Positions 5,855 to 10,761 of a DNA stretch of 10,761 nucleotides are shown here, piece by piece; the stretch's first letter is position 1, and every line of letters starts with the position of its first letter. The position numbers were made by a program, and so were the translations under genes. Origin of the DNA: Acidobacteriota bacterium (lineage in GTDB: Bacteria; Planctomycetota; Phycisphaerae; WQYP01; JAJZKJ01); the NCBI GenBank assembly GCA_021804195.1, contig JAJZKJ010000039.1, positions 1 through 10,761 on the forward strand. The letters run 5' to 3'. The notes beneath the pieces were generated by a model, which was given only the letters and a program-made list of their open reading frames with translations, searched no databases and was not told where the DNA came from.

Positions 5855-7669
5855 ATGAAAGTGTGCCGGCGATATTCACTTCTCATCTGCTTTCTGACCC
5901 CCATCCTGGCCGTGGCGAGCGTAACCCGCATGGCCGCCGGCGCCGCCCTGACACTGGCCGCCCATGGCCGCACGCGGTATGCGATCGTGATCGGCGCGAA
6001 GGCCTCGGCGACGGTAAAACATGCCGCCGGTGAGTTATCGGCGGATCTGCATCAGATTTCAGGAGCGAATTTTGTCATCACTTCCAAGCAAACCGGCAGT
6101 CCGGCCATCTACGTCGGGCCGAGCCACGCGTTGCTGGCGGCTTTCCCCAAACTGGCGCTGCGTTCTTTGCCGGCGGAGGGATTTTTCATAGAGACTTCCG
6201 GCCGGAATTTAGCGTTGGCGGGTAACGACGACCGGGGAACACTCTATGCGGTCTACACATTTCTGGAAGAGCGGCTCGGGGTTCGCTGGTATTCACCGAA
6301 CGATACATTTATACCCCACCGTCGGGTGGTGAAGATTCCACCACTGCATGAAAGGCAGGCTCCCGCTTTTTCGTATCGGGATACGGATGAGTACATGGCG
6401 GAGACGTCCGCCCAGTGGGATGCTCATCTGAAATTAGACGGCGTAAGCGTTCCGGACAGGGCCTATTTGGGGGGGATCAACCGGTTGTTTCAGGGTTCGG
6501 AAAATTTCTACCAGTTGGTGCCGCCTTCGAAGTATTTTGCCAAACACCCCGAATATTATAGTTTAATCAATGGGAAGCGCAGCGACGCTCCCGGCTCCCA
6601 ACTTTCCCTGGTAAATCCCCACGTGCTCCGGATCGTCACCGCGGGGCTGGTGGCGGAGGCTAAAGCCAACCCTGAACAGCTCACGCTGGGGCTTTCGCCG
6701 AATGACGCGGCAGATGGAAATTCCCAGGGCGCCCGCTCCCGGGCCAGTGACGCCCGGTACGGCGCGCCGTCAGGCACTCTGTTGAATTTCGTGAACCAGG
6801 TGGCCGCCGCGGTGCAGAAACAACTCCCGGGCCGCGACATCTGGTTCGATACACTGGCCTATCAATATACGGAGAAGCCTCCCATACCCGGCACCATCAA
6901 ACCGGGACCTCATGTCCTGGTGTGCCTGGCCCCGATTGGTATGGATTTTGCGCACTCGCTTGCTTCGCCGCACAATCGCTTCACGTACAAATGTCTGTTG
7001 GGGTGGGCTAAAGTGGCCCCCGGTCACCTGCAGGTCTGGCAGTACGTAACGAATTTCGCCAACTACCTCCAGCCGTTTCCCGATTGGGATGAGCTGGGCG
7101 CCGACTTTCAAATTTTTCATGAGCACGGGGTTTCCGGCGTCTTCTGTGAGGGCGATCACGATTCCATCGGTGAGATGATGGCGATGCGCACCTGGGTGAT
7201 AGCGCATCTGCTGTGGAACCCGAAGCAGAACGTCTGGAAGCTGGTCCGGGAGTTCAGCAACGGTTATTACGGTCCGGCTGGTCGATATATCTACCGGTAT
7301 TTACGATTGATGCAGAACCAGGCGCACCGACCGAACGTGCGGATGGGCGAAGGCGATTCCATCATGGCGCCCTACCTGAACTCGAACGTATTGAAAAAAG
7401 CGAACCACCTGTTTCAAAAAGCGCAGGCGGCGGTAAAGTCCAATCCCGCCCAGCTCCATCGCGTTCAGGAGGCGCGCTTGAGCATACGCTATGTGGAATT
7501 GATGCGCCGCATGCCCGCCAAGAACTCTCCCGCGGCGAAGAAAGCTTCGTTCCGAAAGAAGTTCAACCGTTTCGTGCAAGCTCTCCGGCGGTTCGGCGTG
7601 GGGGATATTTCGGAATCCCGTCCGGTTTCCGATTGGGCCGCGGCTATCGATAAGAAATTGTCATACTAA
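5855..7669 (+). CDS. secreted DUF4838-domain protein, alpha-glucuronidase-like carbohydrate-active candidate
   Basis: The 604-residue product has a signal peptide: KVCRR, then a hydrophobic core to about residue 28 with likely cleavage near AAG-A (27-30). Residues 30-165 form an N-terminal domain like those before GH20/GH67-type catalytic domains, ending RGTLYAVYTFLEERLGVRWY and a FIPHRRVVKIP segment. The DUF4838 region covers about 200-490, with SLVNPHVLRIV, LGLSPNDA, a WFDTLAYQYTEKPP strand, GVFCEGDHDS (about 425-435) and WVIAHLLWNP followed by FSNGYYGPAGRYI. DUF4838 proteins are linked to polysaccharide breakdown, but I know of no proven reaction, and catalytic residues cannot be assigned; acidic Glu430 and Asp432 are only positions to test. 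The tail is basic and helical. Start has AAGGAGAT four bases upstream. It converges on a sugar permease and diverges from glmS, suggesting sugar or uronate scavenging. Confidence 0.85.
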   Translation: MKVCRRYSLLICFLTPILAVASVTRMAAGAALTLAAHGRTRYAIVIGAKASATVKHAAGELSADLHQISGANFVITSKQTGSPAIYVGPSHALLAAFPKLALRSLPAEGFFIETSGRNLALAGNDDRGTLYAVYTFLEERLGVRWYSPNDTFIPHRRVVKIPPLHERQAPAFSYRDTDEYMAETSAQWDAHLKLDGVSVPDRAYLGGINRLFQGSENFYQLVPPSKYFAKHPEYYSLINGKRSDAPGSQLSLVNPHVLRIVTAGLVAEAKANPEQLTLGLSPNDAADGNSQGARSRASDARYGAPSGTLLNFVNQVAAAVQKQLPGRDIWFDTLAYQYTEKPPIPGTIKPGPHVLVCLAPIGMDFAHSLASPHNRFTYKCLLGWAKVAPGHLQVWQYVTNFANYLQPFPDWDELGADFQIFHEHGVSGVFCEGDHDSIGEMMAMRTWVIAHLLWNPKQNVWKLVREFSNGYYGPAGRYIYRYLRLMQNQAHRPNVRMGEGDSIMAPYLNSNVLKKANHLFQKAQAAVKSNPAQLHRVQEARLSIRYVELMRRMPAKNSPAAKKASFRKKFNRFVQALRRFGVGDISESRPVSDWAAAIDKKLSY

Positions 7670-7723
7670 CTGGATTCGAATCACTCAATAATTTCACTGC
7701 CGGGCAATAGCATCCGTCGCGCC

Positions 7724-9157
7724 TTAAATATTCCCGGCGGGGATCGCTTTAGACCGCCTCCCGGCACGGTATCCATACAAGCCATAGAACGCAATGTATA
7801 CGTAGGATACCATCGGCACAATAAAGGATAACTGAATGCCGATGTGATCCGCCACAATACCCTGCAGCGGCGGCATCAGCGCCCCGCCGAACACCGACAT
7901 CATCAGCAGCGATGCGGCCTGGCTTTTGAGTGCCCCAAGCCCCTCAATGGCCAGTGAAAAGATGTTCGACCACATGACCGAATCAAATAGACCGATACCA
8001 AGTATCGCCCATATCGCCGCGGCTCCGGCCGAGAGCATGCCCGTCAACAGCAGGGCGATGATAATAAAGCTGAACAACGCCAGCATTCGCTGCGGGCTGG
8101 CCGCGCCCAGAAAAAATGCCGCCAGCATCACCGCCAGCATTACGCCATAATGCAGCGCATTGGCCCGTCCGGACAGCACCCAGATCGTGATAAAAGCCAC
8201 CACCGGAAGCAATACCACTATCGTATTGCGCAGCCATTTTCTGACATCGCTCAGCGCAAAAGCACCCATGAACCGGCCGATCATCAGGCCGCCCCAGTAA
8301 AACGCGAGAAACTTGGAGGCCTCCTCATGGCTAAGCCCGCCAAGCTTGGGCAGGTTGAGATAATTAATAATGGAGCTGCCCACGCAAACCTCACCGCCGA
8401 CGTACATGAAAATCGCCAGCATCCCCAGCACGGTATGCGGGTGCTTAAGCGCCCCGGCTCCGCGGGTGACATGTTCCGTGTTCGTAAAGTTAGGCAAATG
8501 GGCGAACATAAAAAACACCGCCAGCGCCAGAAACACGACCCCCAGACAAAGGTAGGGAATTTTTACAGACTGCGCTCCATGGCTCCCCGGACCATTGAAC
8601 ACTTTAAAAATCAGCCAACCCGCGATGATCGGGCCGATGGTTGTACCGAAGGAATTAAAGGCTTGCGAGAGATTTAGTCGACTCGAAGCGGTGCGCTCGG
8701 GCCCCAGAATGGTGATGTACGGATTGGCGGCAATCTGCAGCATCGCAAATCCCACGCCCACGATAAACAACGCCATCAGAAAAAACGGATAGGATATTAA
8801 TATAGCCGCCGGGTAAAATAGGAGGCTTCCCGCCGCCGCGAGAAGTAGGCCGATGATTACGCCGTTCTTGTAGCCGATGCGGTTGATGGGATCACCCCAG
8901 AACATGGAAACCAGGTAATAGACCAGCGATCCAAAAGTGTAAGCTCCAAAAAACGCAAATTGGATCAGCATCACTTGAAAGTAATTCAGCGTGAACGCCT
9001 CTTTAAAGCGTGGAATGAGAATGTCATTCCAGACCGTCATGAACCCCCACATGAAAAAAAGGATGGTCATAATGGTGAACGGGCCGCGATAAGTCCGGTT
9101 ACCGGGCCGTTCGACCGTGTCAACTCCCGCACTGACTGTGCCCACGTTGATCGCCAT
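7724..9157 (-). CDS. MFS sugar:H+ symporter of the FucP/NagP/GlcP type
   Basis: This is a major-facilitator permease of 477 residues from ATG 9157 with about twelve hydrophobic spans. It matches the fucose/glucose-galactose/GlcNAc symporter family: FFMWGFMTVWNDILIP (34-49), FTLNYFQVMLIQFAFFGAY (55-73), RIGYKNGVIIGLLLAAAGSLLFYPAA (93-118), LQIAANPYITILGPE (140-154) and SRLNLSQAFNSFGTTIGP (159-176). Asp45 corresponds to FucP Asp46. The FucP Glu135 site is Gln141, as in glucose/GlcNAc-type members, so L-fucose is not the obvious substrate. The loop between helices 2 and 3 is a few residues longer than in FucP. The frame also has ATG 9223; I prefer 9157 because GAAAGG lies nine bases upstream. 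It converges on the DUF4838 gene (54 bp between stops, no clear terminator) and follows the barrel protein gene on the same strand. Confidence 0.9.
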   Translation of the reverse strand: MAINVGTVSAGVDTVERPGNRTYRGPFTIMTILFFMWGFMTVWNDILIPRFKEAFTLNYFQVMLIQFAFFGAYTFGSLVYYLVSMFWGDPINRIGYKNGVIIGLLLAAAGSLLFYPAAILISYPFFLMALFIVGVGFAMLQIAANPYITILGPERTASSRLNLSQAFNSFGTTIGPIIAGWLIFKVFNGPGSHGAQSVKIPYLCLGVVFLALAVFFMFAHLPNFTNTEHVTRGAGALKHPHTVLGMLAIFMYVGGEVCVGSSIINYLNLPKLGGLSHEEASKFLAFYWGGLMIGRFMGAFALSDVRKWLRNTIVVLLPVVAFITIWVLSGRANALHYGVMLAVMLAAFFLGAASPQRMLALFSFIIIALLLTGMLSAGAAAIWAILGIGLFDSVMWSNIFSLAIEGLGALKSQAASLLMMSVFGGALMPPLQGIVADHIGIQLSFIVPMVSYVYIAFYGLYGYRAGRRSKAIPAGNI

Positions 9158-9243
9158 CCTTAATAACCTTTCATTCACGCCAAGGCCCGCAGGCGGACCG
9201 GCGAAACTTCCGCTGATCGCCATCCCAAATGACCGTTCACTCA
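9145..9243 (-). repeat. duplicated translation-start region of the permease
   Basis: Segments 9145-9177 and 9211-9243 match at 27 of 33 positions, offset by 66 bp (22 codons, in frame). Each contains an upstream purine stretch and the identical ATGGCGATCA. The copy nearer the gene (ATG 9157) has GAAAGG at a usable distance; the outer copy (ATG 9223) has only TTTGGG touching the start. The repeat makes the N-terminus ambiguous by 22 residues. Confidence 0.6.
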
Positions 9244-9246
9244 GGT

Positions 9247-9272
9247 TTTATACCGGCCAATGCGCTCGCATT
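9247..9272 (-). promoter_or_regulatory. permease promoter region with 14-bp palindromic operator candidate
   Basis: AATGCG-CT-CGCATT (9259-9272) is a perfect 14-bp inverted repeat. A third half-site CGCATT lies 12 bp along at 9279-9284, over the stop codon of the upstream gene. Downstream on the minus strand is TATAAA (9247-9252), a likely -10; the matching -35 is poor, as in promoters that need an activator. A GCG/CGC-centred palindrome of this size fits LacI-type sugar regulators, but that is inference and no regulator gene is present. Confidence 0.4.
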
Positions 9273-9282
9273 TTACCACGCA

Positions 9283-10254
9283 TTAAAACCGCACCGCCAG
9301 CGTGACCAGGGCAAACGCCGAATTGGCGATCTGGCTCACCGTATGCTCATCACGGGCATCATAGCCTTCACCCAAGGTTTGGTTGAACGCATAGCCGCCG
9401 CCCACCTCCACGGCCAGACGTTTGCGCCATGCGAAGAGTCGCAGGCCTCCCTCTATGCGGCTGATGGCGAAAAACACCCGCTGGGTGCTGCTGTAATAAT
9501 CGAGGTGAAACGCCCAGGAAGAGCTTTCAAACTTTCCAAACACGTGCAGCCAGCGCAGCAGGCGATATTCGATATCCGCCACACCGGAAACAACCGGTTG
9601 ATAATCAACGTGAATGGCAAGCCGGGGCAATGGCCGCCAGCGGACATCTTCGTCGGGAAAACCGAGCATCCAGCGCAGATGGGGTTGTTTGTGCTCAATC
9701 TCCAGGGCCGGAAGCGGCGCGTCCGGCAATAGTTGACGATTGCCGTTGTAATCTAGAAAAACAGCAAGCTGATCGCACCGCGACAGACGACGCTGCACGA
9801 CTACGCGGGCCATGCCGTAGACGGCATGAGAATCGTTGAAAGGGCTGTTACCGGCATATCCCGCCCCCACCGATACGCCGAATCCCCATCCGGCGAATTT
9901 TCCCAGTGGCATGCCGACGCTCATGGCATCGTTGACCAATTGATGCGGCAGAAGCGCGGTATTGGAATCCAGCCCCAGATACAACGAATGAACCGCCACC
10001 GTCGGAGAATACTTGCCGGTATTGGCCAGACGAACACGTCCTGAAAAATCCCATAATTCCAGTTGGGCCGGCGCGCCGCTGTTCCGCACGTGGCTTTTAT
10101 TTTCCAGAAGACCGTTGTTCCATGTTTGTACATAGAGTCCATCGCGCCAGGGGCTTAAGGTAAGGTTCTGCGGGGAGAATCCGAAACTGCGCGCGCCGGC
10201 GGAGAGTCCCGCCGCCAGAGCTGTCCCGAGAGTGATGGCGATGGCGATTTTCAT
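9283..10254 (-). CDS. outer-membrane beta-barrel protein of unknown function
   Basis: The 323-residue product begins MKIAIAITLGTALAAGLSAGA, a clear signal peptide with cleavage likely after residue 21 (AGA-R). The rest alternates hydrophobic and polar residues in short strands, rich in Tyr, Trp and Phe, with Gly/Asn/Asp turns, and ends FALVTLAVRF. A terminal Phe is the usual recognition signal for insertion by BamA, so an outer-membrane barrel is well supported. A segment near the middle (LPALEIEHKQPHLRWMLGFPDEDVRW) and the later LHVFGKFESS recall uncharacterised barrel families such as DUF6268, which I cannot confirm. The frame opens at 10404, but only ATG 10254 gives a signal peptide at the N-terminus; its ribosome site (GGGAACAGAAG) is modest. 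The permease gene follows on the same strand, with 125 bp between. It might be a porin for sugars, but nothing in the sequence shows a substrate. Confidence 0.82.
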   Translation of the reverse strand: MKIAIAITLGTALAAGLSAGARSFGFSPQNLTLSPWRDGLYVQTWNNGLLENKSHVRNSGAPAQLELWDFSGRVRLANTGKYSPTVAVHSLYLGLDSNTALLPHQLVNDAMSVGMPLGKFAGWGFGVSVGAGYAGNSPFNDSHAVYGMARVVVQRRLSRCDQLAVFLDYNGNRQLLPDAPLPALEIEHKQPHLRWMLGFPDEDVRWRPLPRLAIHVDYQPVVSGVADIEYRLLRWLHVFGKFESSSWAFHLDYYSSTQRVFFAISRIEGGLRLFAWRKRLAVEVGGGYAFNQTLGEGYDARDEHTVSQIANSAFALVTLAVRF

Positions 10255-10365
10255 CTTCTGTTCCCGTAGTCTTTCTGGAAAGTCCCGCCGGCGGCCCGGT
10301 CCGGGTTGGCCCGCGGCGCAAACGCCGGCTGTTTGGCTCTGACACGCAGGGAGACCATTGGGCAA

Positions 10366-10383
10366 TCCCGATGGCGATCGGGA
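10366..10383. repeat. perfect inverted repeat after trpE
   Basis: TCCCGAT-GGCG-ATCGGGA forms a 7-bp stem with a 4-base loop, 37 bp beyond the trpE stop. No T-run follows on the minus strand, so it is not a classic intrinsic terminator; it could stabilise the trpE mRNA end. The rest of the 165-bp gap (10255-10419) is GC-rich, with further short dyads such as CCCGGTCCGGG near 10295, and shows no clear promoter for the barrel gene. Confidence 0.35.
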
Positions 10384-10419
10384 CGCCGCGATCGGTCGAA
10401 TCATGCCGCCCGGCGATTC

Positions 10420-10761
10420 TCAGCCCAGCCCCGCCTCGGCCAGAGCCACGGCCTGAAGCAACCCGGCGGCCTTGTTGAGAGTTTCCTGGTATTCGGCGGC
10501 GGGAACGGAATCGGCCACCAGGCCGGCGCCGACCTGAATATACACGCGGGAAAGTTCCGGGGCGCGGTCCCGGCCCGCCGGCGGTGCGATCACCATGGTG
10601 CGAAGTGCAATACACGTATCCATGTTTCCAGCATAATCCACATATCCCACCGCACCCCCGTAGGGGCCGCGGCGCGTCGGTTCGAGTTCATCAATGATCT
10701 GCATGGCGCGGATTTTCGGTGCTCCGCTGACCGTGCCCACCGGCAAGGCGACCCGCAAGGC
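10420..10761 (-). CDS. trpE: anthranilate synthase component I, C-terminal 113 residues (5' end outside window)
   Basis: TrpE converts chorismate to anthranilate using ammonia delivered by the TrpG glutaminase, the first committed step of tryptophan synthesis in the cytoplasm. The frame runs off the right edge with no start, leaving the C-terminal quarter of the chorismate-binding domain. Visible motifs are [51 protein letters not shown] and the closing [23 protein letters not shown], which holds the acidic Mg2+/chorismate site. A slightly long Pro/Arg-rich loop ([12 protein letters not shown]) sits between the last two. The GGAVGY...[11 protein letters not shown] pattern favours TrpE over PabB, MenF or EntC; a dual-use TrpE/PabB enzyme cannot be excluded from this fragment. 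trpG or other trp genes do not follow; an unrelated barrel gene starts 165 bp downstream. Confidence 0.93.
   Translation of the reverse strand, partial: ALRVALPVGTVSGAPKIRAMQIIDELEPTRRGPYGGAVGYVDYAGNMDTCIALRTMVIAPPAGRDRAPELSRVYIQVGAGLVADSVPAAEYQETLNKAAGLLQAVALAEAGLG

Noticed and set aside
7670..7723. Terminator between the converging DUF4838 and permease genes
   Set aside because: The 54 bp contain only a short palindrome (ATTCGAAT, 7675-7682) and no stem followed by a T-run on either strand.
8150..8677. Open frame (175 codons) on the plus strand inside the permease gene
   Set aside because: Antisense shadow of conserved transmembrane coding sequence, with a composition unlike a real protein.
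10255..10404. N-terminal extension of the barrel protein up to 10404
   Set aside because: It would put 50 Arg/Pro/Gly-rich residues in front of a textbook signal peptide, so the gene is taken to start at 10254.
10097..10615. Minus-strand open frame of 172 codons bridging trpE and the barrel gene
   Set aside because: It overlaps the end of trpE and the signal peptide of the barrel gene in a different frame, and is Arg/Gly-rich without motifs.

Overview
The window is a GC-rich (clearly above half G+C by eye), densely packed chromosomal segment with ten protein genes, two of them cut by the window edges. I see no tRNA, rRNA, CRISPR array, transposase or phage gene. The gene mix suggests a Gram-negative bacterium of the PVC group, most likely a planctomycete (Phycisphaerae-like). 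It contains a ThuA-domain protein, a secreted DUF4838 protein, a FucP/NagP-type sugar permease, an outer-membrane beta-barrel and scattered single biosynthetic genes. This placement is inference from gene content; no rRNA is present to confirm it.

Left part (1-2350): the 3' end of kdpB and all of kdpC, the tail of a high-affinity K+ pump operon, read rightward. kdpC overlaps the 3' end of leuB (3-isopropylmalate dehydrogenase, leucine synthesis) tail to tail by 23 bp.

Middle (2384-5629): a small unrecognised membrane protein and a ThuA-domain protein diverge from a 205-bp gap with a near-consensus sigma-70 promoter on each strand. The ThuA gene converges on glmS across a symmetrical hairpin that could terminate both. 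glmS (glucosamine-6-phosphate synthase, the first committed step to UDP-GlcNAc) only has a proper N-terminal nucleophilic cysteine if it starts at GTG 5629 rather than at the ATG just before it.

Right part (5630-10254): a 225-bp divergent region carries a 13-bp palindrome inside the presumed glmS promoter and, on the other strand, a terminator-like hairpin just before the ribosome binding site of the DUF4838 gene. This secreted, alpha-glucuronidase-like protein converges on an MFS sugar permease. Upstream of the permease, on the same strand, is an outer-membrane barrel protein. Secreted glycan-acting protein, outer-membrane barrel and inner-membrane sugar porter look like a small carbohydrate-scavenging locus, but no substrate can be named. 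The permease has a duplicated start region and a 14-bp palindrome beside its likely -10 box.

Right edge (10420-10761): the C-terminal end of trpE (anthranilate synthase component I), read leftward.

I found no convincing new multi-gene system. The most interesting signals are regulatory: the DUF4838 leader, the glmS promoter palindrome, the permease palindrome and duplicated start, and the glmS start codon.
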